Source: an uncultured Gluconobacter sp. (lineage in GTDB: Bacteria; Pseudomonadota; Alphaproteobacteria; Acetobacterales; Acetobacteraceae). Taken from it: 7,304 bases of DNA. Location of the stretch: assembly GCA_937880175.1 (NCBI GenBank), contig CALFLO010000122.1:1-7304 (forward strand), given 5' to 3'. Under the pieces are notes generated by a model that saw nothing but the letters and a program-made list of their open reading frames with translations, did not search any database and was not told the DNA's origin. Made by a program: the position numbers and the translations under genes. Below are positions 1 through 6,511 of the stretch, in pieces; position 1 is the stretch's first letter; every line of letters starts with the position of its first letter.

Positions 1-718
1 TGGGGACCAGACCCGCGCCCATGCGCTCCTTCTGAAGCCGCAGGGACATGACGACGTCTGCACCATCAAGCGCCCGGTCCATGTCGGAATACAGCTCGAC
101 ATTGCCAAGCCCGGCCATGGCGCCGGGTAGCAAAGTCGGCGGCCCGACCAGCCGGACGCGGTTGCCGAATGCCGTCAGAAGATGGATGTTGGAACGCGCC
201 ACCCGGCTGTGCCCGACATCGCCGCAGATCGCGACCGTGAGGCCATCAAGACGGCCAAAGTGACGGCGGATCGTCAACGCATCCAGCAGCGCCTGTGTCG
301 GGTGCTCATGCGTGCCATCGCCGGCATTGACAACGCTGGCTTCGACTTTGCGTGCCAGCAGGGCCGGGGCACCAGACTGCGCATGACGAACGACCAGAAG
401 GTCACAGCGCATGGCGTTCAGGGTCGCGGCAGTATCAAGAAGCGTCTCGCCCTTGTTCACCGAACTTGTGGCGACGGACATGTTGATCACATCCGCCCCC
501 AGCCGCTTGCCTGCGAGTTCGAAACTCGTGCGGGTCCGGGTGCTGTCCTCGTAGAATAGGTTGATGACCGTCCGTCCCCGCAGCGCATCACGCGGCGCGG
601 AGCGCGAACGGCTCAGCAGCGCATAGCTCTCCGCCAGATCGAGGAACGGTACGAGCTGTTCAGCCGACAGCCCCTCGATTCCCAGCAGATGCCGGGGGAC
701 GGAAGGCCGCTCAGCCAT
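1..718 (-). CDS. pyrB: Aspartate carbamoyltransferase catalytic chain (C-terminus cut by window edge)
   Basis: Catalyses carbamoyl phosphate + L-aspartate to N-carbamoyl-L-aspartate, the first committed step of cytosolic de novo pyrimidine synthesis. I translated 239 residues by hand from the ATG at 718. Visible are the carbamoyl-phosphate loop EDSTRTRTSFE (S59-T60-R61-T62), the mobile loop SSVNKGET (S85, K89, matching E. coli S80 and K84), HPTQALLD (139-146), GDVGHSRVARSN (166-177) and RLQKERM (227-233, with the conserved R-x-Q). The family is about 310 residues, so roughly 70 C-terminal residues lie beyond position 1. The ATG lies inside the end of gltX (8-nt overlap) and has no clear Shine-Dalgarno of its own, which suggests translational coupling to gltX. 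No pyrI regulatory-chain gene is visible. In many alphaproteobacteria pyrC, plsY, dprA and topA follow pyrB; that is family knowledge, not seen here. Confidence 0.97.
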   Translation of the reverse strand, partial: MAERPSVPRHLLGIEGLSAEQLVPFLDLAESYALLSRSRSAPRDALRGRTVINLFYEDSTRTRTSFELAGKRLGADVINMSVATSSVNKGETLLDTAATLNAMRCDLLVVRHAQSGAPALLARKVEASVVNAGDGTHEHPTQALLDALTIRRHFGRLDGLTVAICGDVGHSRVARSNIHLLTAFGNRVRLVGPPTLLPGAMAGLGNVELYSDMDRALDGADVVMSLRLQKERMGAGLVP

Positions 719-2129
719 CGGCGGACCCGGAGGCGAGAACAGCGGCAATTCGGGCCAGAACCTCGTCCTGTCCCAGCGCCGAGAGCGTCAGATCAATGCC
801 CGGCGACGTCGTGGAACCCGTCATGGCGGCCCGCAGCGGCTGGGCGACGGAGCCGAGCTTGATCTCGTTCTTCTCTGCATAGGCGCGCAGGGTGGCGTCG
901 ATGGTTTCGGGTGTGAAATCCGGCAGCGCAGCCAGTTCCTTGCCCACACCTTCCAGAACCTTGCGTCCGTCTTCGCCCAGCAGCTTCTCGGCCTTGGGCG
1001 TGAAGGTCAGCGGCAGGGTGAAGCCCGCGAAAGCGGCGTTGTCCGTCAGTTCCACCAGCGTCTTGGCGCGTTCCTTGAGGCCCGGCATCATCGCAAGGAT
1101 GCGCGCGCGGGTTTTATCGTCCGTCACCACGCCTTCACGGCCCTGAAGACGCTCCATGACGTCATTCGTCAGGCGCGTATCATCGGCGACGCGCATCCAG
1201 ATTCCGTTCAGATGCGCCAGCTTGACGTAATCCATGCGCGACGGGGAGCGGCCAACGCCATCCAGATCGAACAGCTTGATCTGTTCTTCGCGGGACAGGA
1301 CTTCGGCATCGCCGTGCCCCCAGCCCAGACGCAGCAGATAGTTGCACAGGGCTTCCGGCAGATAGCCTTCCTCACGGAAATCCACGACCGACTGCGCGCC
1401 GTGACGCTTGGACAGCTTGGCGCCATCGGGACCGTGGATCAGCGGCAGATGCGCGAAATGTGGCAGATCCCAGCCCATGGCGCGATAGATCATGGCCTGA
1501 CGGAACGTGTTCGTCAGATGGTCGTCACCGCGCATGACATGGGTGATCTCCATGTCATGATCGTCGACAACCACGGCATGCAGATAGGTCGGCGTACCAT
1601 CGGAGCGCAGCAGGATCAGGTCGTCCATTTCCGAATTTCCGACCCGCACTTCGCCCTGCACCAGATCCCTGATGACGGTCTCGCCCTCGCGCGGCGCCTT
1701 CAGGCGCACGACATAGGGCGCACCAGCAGGGGCTTCGGACGGATCGCGGTCGCGCCAGGTGCCGTCGTAACGGGGCGGGCGCTTTTCGGCCATGGCCTTC
1801 TCGCGCATGGCGGTCAGCTCTTCGGGCGTGCAGAAGCACTTGTAGGCCTGCCCCTTTTCCAGAAGCTCCAGCGCAACTTCCGTATGGCGGTCCTGCCGGG
1901 CGGACTGGAAAACCGGTTCCGCATCCGCGTCGATCCCCATCCAGGCCAGACCGTCGAAGATCACGTCCACCGCCTTCTGGGTGGAGCGTTCCTTGTCGGT
2001 GTCCTCGATCCTCAGCAGGAATTCGCCGCCGTGATGGCGGGCAAAGAGGAAATTGAACAGGGCGGCGCGGGCATTGCCGACATGCAGCAGGCCCGTCGGG
2101 GAGGGAGCAAAGCGCGTACGGATGGTCAT
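711..2129 (-). CDS. gltX: Glutamyl-tRNA synthetase
   Basis: A 472-residue class I aminoacyl-tRNA synthetase that charges tRNA(Glu) with glutamate using ATP. The length is normal for bacterial GluRS. The N-terminal FAPSPTGLLHVGNARAA (7-23) contains the HIGH-type ATP motif HVGN (16-19). RIEDTD (40-45) lines the glutamate site. The KMSKS-type loop is KLSKRHG (238-244). The rest is the helical anticodon-binding region. The zinc position has C98-F-C100, but the later ligands are Y121 and W125, so the E. coli-type four-ligand zinc site is incomplete. The start at 2129 is the only workable one, because the upstream ATGs at 2140 and 2145 hit stops within a few codons; its Shine-Dalgarno is weak. It is transcribed away from the cupin cassette and its last 8 nt overlap pyrB. 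Many alphaproteobacteria carry two GltX paralogues, one of which may be specialised for tRNA(Gln); the window cannot tell which this is. Confidence 0.98.
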   Translation of the reverse strand: MTIRTRFAPSPTGLLHVGNARAALFNFLFARHHGGEFLLRIEDTDKERSTQKAVDVIFDGLAWMGIDADAEPVFQSARQDRHTEVALELLEKGQAYKCFCTPEELTAMREKAMAEKRPPRYDGTWRDRDPSEAPAGAPYVVRLKAPREGETVIRDLVQGEVRVGNSEMDDLILLRSDGTPTYLHAVVVDDHDMEITHVMRGDDHLTNTFRQAMIYRAMGWDLPHFAHLPLIHGPDGAKLSKRHGAQSVVDFREEGYLPEALCNYLLRLGWGHGDAEVLSREEQIKLFDLDGVGRSPSRMDYVKLAHLNGIWMRVADDTRLTNDVMERLQGREGVVTDDKTRARILAMMPGLKERAKTLVELTDNAAFAGFTLPLTFTPKAEKLLGEDGRKVLEGVGKELAALPDFTPETIDATLRAYAEKNEIKLGSVAQPLRAAMTGSTTSPGIDLTLSALGQDEVLARIAAVLASGSADG

Positions 2130-2338
2130 CCGGCCGTCATATCATGCTCTGCCGCGCGCTTCCATCCGCCAGAACCGGGTCCATTGTGCAGCGCTCAGGG
2201 CCGGATCGATTCAGGCCTGTTTCCCCGTCAAAACGCCGTGTCTTACAAAAAGCTAAGCCTCTTCAAGCGTGTGTGATTTCCAGCCTCCTGCCGAACCTGC
2301 CTATCCTGACCTCCAATAGTCCAGGTGGTGCCTTTCCA
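2130..2338. promoter_or_regulatory. Divergent intergenic region between gltX and the cupin gene
   Basis: This 209-bp stretch should hold promoters for both directions. For gltX (minus strand) there is a TTGACG hexamer at 2231-2226, a five-of-six match to the -35 consensus, but no good -10 at the right spacing. A second option is TTGAAG near 2267-2262 followed by TAAGAC. For the plus strand, TATCCT at 2302-2307 is a possible -10 without a convincing -35. An imperfect inverted repeat (CAGGGCC at 2196-2202, GGCCTG at 2214-2219, 11-nt loop, one bulge) would fall in the gltX leader. The cupin reading frame stays open back to 2144, but that part has no protein character. I see no clear operator or riboswitch. 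Confidence 0.4.
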
Positions 2339-2926
2339 ATGAACCGACGCGATTTCAACGCCCTGCTGGCAGGGCTGGGACTGACCTTCGGAGAGGGCAG
2401 GATCCATCACGCCAGTGCCACGACGTCCCGTGTGGATGTCTTCACGCTGCATGCCAATGACTGGGTTCCGAATAATCCGGACCTTCCCGTCATCGTCTAT
2501 CGCAACGCGCTCGAAGCCGGGCCGGACCGCGAAGCCGTATATGAGGGCCTGTTCGCCCATAACGGCTGGCCGCCGCAGTGGCGTAATGGCGTCTACCCAT
2601 TTCACCATTATCACAGCCTGGGACACGAGGTTCTGGGCTTTTCCAACGGCTCCGCACGTTTGATGCTGGGCGGCCCGAAGGCCCGGACGGTCGAGGTGCG
2701 CGGTGGTGACATTGCCGTGCTGCCGGCTGGTACGGGGCACTGCAATCTTGGTTCTGACGAGGATTTCACCGTCATCGGCGCTTACCCCCCCAATCAGTCC
2801 TTCGATATTCTCCGCGCGGCTCCCACGGCGGAACAGAGAGCCCGCATCCACGACCTGCCGTTCCCGAAGACCGATCCGGTTCAGGGCGGAGCAGGCGTTC
2901 TCGCACGGGAATGGCATCCCTCATGA
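2339..2926 (+). CDS. Cupin-domain protein, YjlB-like, with Tat-type N-terminus
   Basis: 195 residues. The start at 2339 is chosen because AGGTGG (2323-2328) sits 10 nt upstream and the product then opens with MNRRDFNALLAGLGLTF, a twin-arginine-like signal (R3-R4-x-F6, then a hydrophobic stretch; possible cleavage near H-A-S-A, about residues 24-27). The body is a single cupin. Motif 1 fits G84-x5-H90-x-H92-x4-E97-x6-G104, and motif 2 fits G123-x5-P129-A-G131-x2-H134. All four usual metal ligands (H90, H92, E97, H134) are present, so it probably binds a divalent metal. The segments NNPDLPVIVYRNAL and HEVLG, and the ending REWHPS, resemble the YjlB family, whose biochemical role is not established. 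Most relatives I recall are cytosolic, so export would be unusual. The stop overlaps the next start (ATGA), indicating an operon with the oxidoreductase. Family assignment is firm, function is not. Confidence 0.87.
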   Translation: MNRRDFNALLAGLGLTFGEGRIHHASATTSRVDVFTLHANDWVPNNPDLPVIVYRNALEAGPDREAVYEGLFAHNGWPPQWRNGVYPFHHYHSLGHEVLGFSNGSARLMLGGPKARTVEVRGGDIAVLPAGTGHCNLGSDEDFTVIGAYPPNQSFDILRAAPTAEQRARIHDLPFPKTDPVQGGAGVLAREWHPS

Positions 2927-3648
2927 CGGCCTTTCCTCTCAGACGACGCCCTTTTCTCGCGGCACTCGCAGGTCTGGCGACCGTTAGCAGTGCGGTGGCG
3001 GCGGACTCCGGCACGCAGAAAACCCGGATTGGCATCATTGGCGCCGGGCATGTCGCCACCACGCTGGCTGAACTCTGGGTCAATGCGGGCTATCACGTCA
3101 TGGTCTCGTCGCGTTCCCTGACCGAGGCGCAGTCGCTGGCCACCTCGCTGGGGCCGCTTGCCACCGCCGGAACTGCAGCGCAGGCAGCGGCTTACGGAGA
3201 CATTGTGGTTCTTGCCGTGCCTTATAAGGCCATCCCCCAGCTCGGCCCGCAGCTGAGCCGGACGCTGCTGGACAAGGTCGTGCTCGATCCGTCCAATCCC
3301 TATTCCTGGCGGGACGGGCCGATTGCGGAGACCGCGCAGAGGGACGGGGCGGGCGTGACGACCCAGCGCTATTTCCCATCGGCGCATGTCGTCCGGGCGT
3401 TCAACTCGATCGATATGACCACGCTCCGCTCTGAAGCGCATCGTGCGTCTCCCCTGCTGGCCGTTCCGGTTGCCGGGGATGACGCGGGAGCGGTGTCGCA
3501 GGTGGTGTCGCTGGTGAGGGCGGCTGGATTCGACCCTGTCGTGACGGGAAATCTCGCGACCGCAAAACTGTTCCAGCCGGGCAGCACTGGCTTTGAGCTG
3601 GAACGGGATGCCGCTGGTCTAAAGCAAGCGCTTCACCTGGCGCAATAA
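2923..3648 (+). CDS. NADP-binding oxidoreductase, F420-dependent NADP reductase-like, with Tat signal
   Basis: 241 residues from the ATG at 2923, which overlaps the cupin stop as ATGA. An in-frame ATG at 2911 would add four residues. The N-terminus LRRRPFLAALAGLA (6-19) fits the Tat consensus R-R-x-F-L, followed by a hydrophobic core and a likely signal-peptidase site at AVA|A (24-27). The mature protein opens with a Rossmann motif GIIGAGHVA (37-45) and an SSR turn (62-64) typical of NADP 2'-phosphate recognition. GDIVVLAVPYKAI (92-104), VVLDPSNPY (119-127), VVRAFNSI (156-163) and the C-terminal AGFDPVVTGNL (201-211) match the 'NADP oxidoreductase, coenzyme F420-dependent' family. Members of this family outside F420-producing organisms act on other, mostly unknown substrates. 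A Tat-exported NADP protein would carry its cofactor out pre-bound, as glucose-fructose oxidoreductase does. Substrate and F420 use cannot be inferred. Confidence 0.85.
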   Translation: MTAFPLRRRPFLAALAGLATVSSAVAADSGTQKTRIGIIGAGHVATTLAELWVNAGYHVMVSSRSLTEAQSLATSLGPLATAGTAAQAAAYGDIVVLAVPYKAIPQLGPQLSRTLLDKVVLDPSNPYSWRDGPIAETAQRDGAGVTTQRYFPSAHVVRAFNSIDMTTLRSEAHRASPLLAVPVAGDDAGAVSQVVSLVRAAGFDPVVTGNLATAKLFQPGSTGFELERDAAGLKQALHLAQ

Positions 3649-3657
3649 AGGAGGGCG

Positions 3658-3700
3658 TCGCAGGATTCGCCTTACCCGAGGGGGGAGGCGCGTCCTGCGG
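3658..3700 (+). other. Long hairpin between the oxidoreductase gene and comEC
   Basis: Twenty collinear positions fold around a GAG triloop (3678-3680). CGCAGGA (3659-3665) pairs with TCCTGCG (3693-3699), CGCCT (3668-3672) with AGGCG (3686-3690), and CCC (3675-3677) with GGG (3681-3683). Wobble pairs and two mismatches fill the rest. It starts 10 nt after the oxidoreductase stop. The 3' side reads GAAAAATCC, so there is no U-tract in the plus direction, and the minus direction has only a poor one. It could be a Rho-independent-like terminator without a U-tract, an mRNA 3'-end stabiliser or processing site, or an attenuator for comEC. The structure is seen directly; its role is inference. Confidence 0.65.
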
Positions 3701-3723
3701 AAAAATCCGTTACGGTCCTGTCC

Positions 3724-5937
3724 GTGAAGACAGTGCCCTTTTCCGTTCCAGATCTCGATCCGGCTGAACTTCTGGCCCGTGTGGAGTCTCCTGACCCTGC
3801 ACTGAGGCCGCCGCCTGCCGTTATCCGGTCCATTCTGGAGCAGGGGCGGCAGATGATCTGCTGGCTCCCGGTCGCAGCCGGACTCGGGGCTGTGGCGTAT
3901 CTGGCTCTGCCGTTCGAGCCGTCCGTCCTGTGCGTTGTGCTCGCCACCGTTCTGCCGGTTCTGGCAGGTGTCTCCTGTTTCTGGCGGGGGTGGCAGCGGC
4001 TGTTTCCGCGCCTTCTGGGATTCGCGCTTCTTGCCGCCGCAACCGGCTTTGGCGATCTGGCTCTTCAGGCCCGGATGCAGCCGCCGATGCCGATGCTTCC
4101 GACGCATGCCACTGTCGTCACCGGTCGTGTCCAGTCGCTGGAAATCCTGCCACCCCGCTCCGACGATGAAGATGACGGCCATCGCATCACACTGGCCGAT
4201 GCTGTGTTCGACACACCTGTCGATGCGGGAATGGCGCCTTTAAGACGTACCCTGCACCTCCGTTTACGGGACGATGACGGGCTTCTTCCTGAGCCCGGAA
4301 GCACGATCCGTCTACGCGCCATGCTACGCTCGCCCCCGCCACCTTCCTGGCCCGGTGGACGCGATCTTCAGCGTGAGGCCTGGTTTTCCGGTCTGGCGGG
4401 GAGCGGCTATGCGCTTGGCCCGGTCAGCATTGTCGATGGCCCATCCCGCCGGTTTCGCATCGCATCCGGCATCGAGTCCCTGCGCGAAACCATCGCCCTG
4501 CGGACGGACACAGCCCTCTCCGACCAGACCGCCGCCATTGCCGCCACGCTTCTGGCGGGAGAGGCCGGGAGTATCGACCAGCATACCCGTGAGACGTTCT
4601 CCGCTTCGGGGCTGGCGCATCTTCTTGCCGTCGCCGGGCTGCATCTGGGTCTCGTGATGGCTGCAGTGATCGTGACGCTGCGCTGCGGTCTGGCCGCCAT
4701 TGAATATGTCGCCCTGCGCTGGCCCTGCCGACAGATCGCCGTGGTTTGCGGATTATTGGCCGGAGCGGGGTATGTGGTGCTGACAGGCGCGCATCTGCCG
4801 AGCCTTCGGGCGCTGGGCATGGCCAGCATCGTGACGCTGGCCATCGTGACCGGGCGGCGCGTGCTGTCCATGCGCTCGCTGTCCATTGTGGCGCTGTTGA
4901 TCCTGCTGGTCTCGCCGGTTTCGGTCGTCGACGTCTCGTTTCAGATGTCCTTTGCCGCCGTGATGGGGCTGATCGCGGGTTATGGCGCCCTGCGTGAACC
5001 GCTCATGCGATTGCGCGGGGAGGGCGAATGGTATCGCGTTCTCGCGTCCCATTGCGCCGCGCTGGTCCTGACGAGTCTTCTGGCAGGGCTGGCCACCCTG
5101 CCGGTCAGCATGGCGCATTTCGGTGCGCTTCAGCCCTGGTTCGTGCTGGCCAATCTCGTGGCGGTACCGCTGGCGGCTGTGTGGATCATGCCGGCCGGGC
5201 TTCTGGCGCTTGTCGCCATGCCGTTCCATGTGGAAGCGCCGTTCCTGAAGCTCATGGGAATGGGGATTCAGATCGTGCAGATTCTGGCGGAGCGCGTGGC
5301 GGCTTTTCCGATGGCGCATCAGCCCGTTCCGGCCATGCCGGGCTGGGGTCTGCTTCTCGTGATGCTCGGACTGAGCTTTCTGTGTCTGTGGAAAGGCAGG
5401 GTATGCCTTTGCGGTCTGCTGCCGGTCGCGGTGGGACTGGCCTCGATCTGGCTGGCGCCGAAACCGGACATTCTGGTCTCGCCAGATGCGGGGCTAATGG
5501 CCGTGCGCAGTCAGGGTACGCTTCTGGTTGGCCCTCATTCCAGTCTGGAACGCCGCACTTTGGAAGACTGGCAGCAGGCCCTTGCTCTTCCCGTGGCACC
5601 GCTGCCGTCAGACTGCCTGTCCGGTCCTTGCCGGATCGGTATCGGTTCGCAGACAGTCCTGTTGCGGGTCCGAGATTCTTCTGACGGCAACATGCTCCCG
5701 ACTGCGGCGCAGTGCGAGGGGGTAAGTCTGTTCATCAGTGCGTCTCCCGCCCGCAAGGGCTGCGCGGATGTCCCGTCCATCGACCGGTTTTCCGTCTGGC
5801 GCGACGGGGCCTACAGCGTGTTTGCCGGGCGTGGCCTGAGCGTCGTGTCGGACCGGAGCTGGCGGGGAAACCGACTCTGGGTGCCACCGGTTGGCTGGCA
5901 TGGCATGCCTACCCTGCCACTGGCGCAGTCGGAATAA
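3724..5937 (+). CDS. comEC: ComEC/Rec2-family DNA-uptake channel protein
   Basis: 737 residues from a GTG start; no strong Shine-Dalgarno is visible, and GTG 3733 is an alternative. ComEC is the inner-membrane channel that brings single-stranded DNA into the cytoplasm during natural transformation. Three hydrophobic segments (about 44-62, 66-85, 97-112) precede a soluble DUF4131-like, OB-fold region (about 118-240). The competence domain follows with HLLAVAGLHLGL (299-310) and VVDVSFQMSF (401-410), both family hallmarks, and many membrane segments to about residue 578. The C-terminal domain (580-737) begins PDILVSPDAG. It lacks the HxHxDH metallo-beta-lactamase motif found in Bacillus-type ComEC, so any nuclease activity must come from elsewhere. 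It lies 75 nt after the oxidoreductase stop, in the same frame. Divergent orientation towards gltX recalls the alphaproteobacterial gltX / comEC arrangement. Confidence 0.94.
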   Translation: MKTVPFSVPDLDPAELLARVESPDPALRPPPAVIRSILEQGRQMICWLPVAAGLGAVAYLALPFEPSVLCVVLATVLPVLAGVSCFWRGWQRLFPRLLGFALLAAATGFGDLALQARMQPPMPMLPTHATVVTGRVQSLEILPPRSDDEDDGHRITLADAVFDTPVDAGMAPLRRTLHLRLRDDDGLLPEPGSTIRLRAMLRSPPPPSWPGGRDLQREAWFSGLAGSGYALGPVSIVDGPSRRFRIASGIESLRETIALRTDTALSDQTAAIAATLLAGEAGSIDQHTRETFSASGLAHLLAVAGLHLGLVMAAVIVTLRCGLAAIEYVALRWPCRQIAVVCGLLAGAGYVVLTGAHLPSLRALGMASIVTLAIVTGRRVLSMRSLSIVALLILLVSPVSVVDVSFQMSFAAVMGLIAGYGALREPLMRLRGEGEWYRVLASHCAALVLTSLLAGLATLPVSMAHFGALQPWFVLANLVAVPLAAVWIMPAGLLALVAMPFHVEAPFLKLMGMGIQIVQILAERVAAFPMAHQPVPAMPGWGLLLVMLGLSFLCLWKGRVCLCGLLPVAVGLASIWLAPKPDILVSPDAGLMAVRSQGTLLVGPHSSLERRTLEDWQQALALPVAPLPSDCLSGPCRIGIGSQTVLLRVRDSSDGNMLPTAAQCEGVSLFISASPARKGCADVPSIDRFSVWRDGAYSVFAGRGLSVVSDRSWRGNRLWVPPVGWHGMPTLPLAQSE

Positions 5938-5964
5938 GCGTCTCTCAACCTTTTGGAAAGCAAT

Positions 5965-5993
5965 CCCCCTGTAGGATCGCCGCACAGGGAGGT
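5965..5993 (+). promoter_or_regulatory. Shine-Dalgarno within a small hairpin, leader of the 6002 gene
   Basis: AGGGAGGT (5986-5993) is a strong ribosome-binding site 8 nt before the GTG at 6002, and it fixes that start. CCCTGT (5967-5972) is exactly complementary to ACAGGG (5984-5989), leaving an 11-nt loop, and C5965 could also pair with G5991. Most of the Shine-Dalgarno would therefore be base-paired in the folded leader. That could limit translation, but a 6-bp stem is modest and may be coincidental. There is no U-tract, so a terminator for comEC is unlikely. Confidence 0.45.
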
Positions 5994-6001
5994 CCGCTAT
6001 C

Positions 6002-6511
6002 GTGGCTCACACATCCGCAACGGGCGTTCTGCTCGCGCTTTCACTGATGGCCGCTGTCCCGGCTCATGCCGCTCCGGCCGTGATCTGGGAAGGCTTGAGT
6101 CTGGGCATGAGCGTGCCGGAAGCGAAAATCAGCCATCCGGGACTGACGGCTCTGCCAGCGCCTGTGCCGCGCGCCGGTTTTGCACGTTACGTCATGCAGG
6201 GCCCCTCCATCGGGTCGTGCCTGTCGACTGTGGACGTGAATTTTCTGGGGGGCCGTCTGGCGTCTGTCGAGGTCCATGCCCTGACGGATACGGATTCCGG
6301 TGATGTCCGGATCTGTGCCGAGGAATGGGGGCGTGCCATCCGGCAGAAATACGGTCAGCCCCTCTTCGATATCCGGGCGCCGATGATGGAAAACATCACC
6401 TGGAATGCGACCGGATTTTCGGTCACGACCCATATGCGCGTCGTCAATACGATTGTGGTCTATTCCGTGTCCTATCAGGCCCCGCGCCGGACTGCGGCCC
6501 AGATTCTTTAG
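6002..6511 (+). CDS. Small secreted protein of unknown function
   Basis: 169 residues from a GTG start with a strong Shine-Dalgarno 8 nt upstream. The first 23 residues form a clear Sec signal peptide: a hydrophobic stretch GVLLALSLMAAV, then a likely signal-peptidase I site at AHA|AP (23/24). There is no lipobox cysteine, so the ~146-residue mature protein should be periplasmic or secreted. The mature part opens with IWEGLSLGMSVPEA, a short motif of the 'LGMS..EA' kind seen in many small exported hypothetical proteins. The two mature cysteines, C73 and C105, could form a disulfide. The middle (TVDVNFLGGRLASVEVHAL) and the end (TTHMRVVNTIVVYSVSY) look like beta strands. I do not recognise a family. 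It lies 64 nt after comEC on the same strand, and its stop overlaps that of nth by 4 nt. Confidence 0.8.
   Translation: MAHTSATGVLLALSLMAAVPAHAAPAVIWEGLSLGMSVPEAKISHPGLTALPAPVPRAGFARYVMQGPSIGSCLSTVDVNFLGGRLASVEVHALTDTDSGDVRICAEEWGRAIRQKYGQPLFDIRAPMMENITWNATGFSVTTHMRVVNTIVVYSVSYQAPRRTAAQIL

Noticed and set aside
182..559. Plus-strand open frame of 125 codons opposite pyrB
   Set aside because: The opposite strand encodes pyrB with all active-site motifs, and this frame is its mirror.
1212..2276. A 354-residue plus-strand open frame opposite gltX
   Set aside because: It lies almost wholly antisense to a clear gltX with all its motifs, its translation shows no family character, and long antisense frames are common in GC-rich genes.
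2144..2338. N-terminal extension of the cupin protein by 65 residues
   Set aside because: The extension has no protein-like character and would bury a recognisable signal sequence. The Shine-Dalgarno at 2323-2328 supports the start at 2339.
2243..2917. Minus-strand open frame of 224 codons over the cupin gene
   Set aside because: The cupin frame has complete metal-binding motifs and a good ribosome-binding site; the minus frame has neither.
4753..5319. Minus-strand open frame of 188 codons inside comEC
   Set aside because: Its composition is rich in H, R and Q, typical of the reverse of a hydrophobic membrane-protein gene, and comEC is certain here.
5953..5977. Possible promoter TTGGAA / TAGGAT before the secreted-protein gene
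   Set aside because: The spacing is only 13 nt, too short for a sigma-70 promoter, and both hexamers are imperfect.
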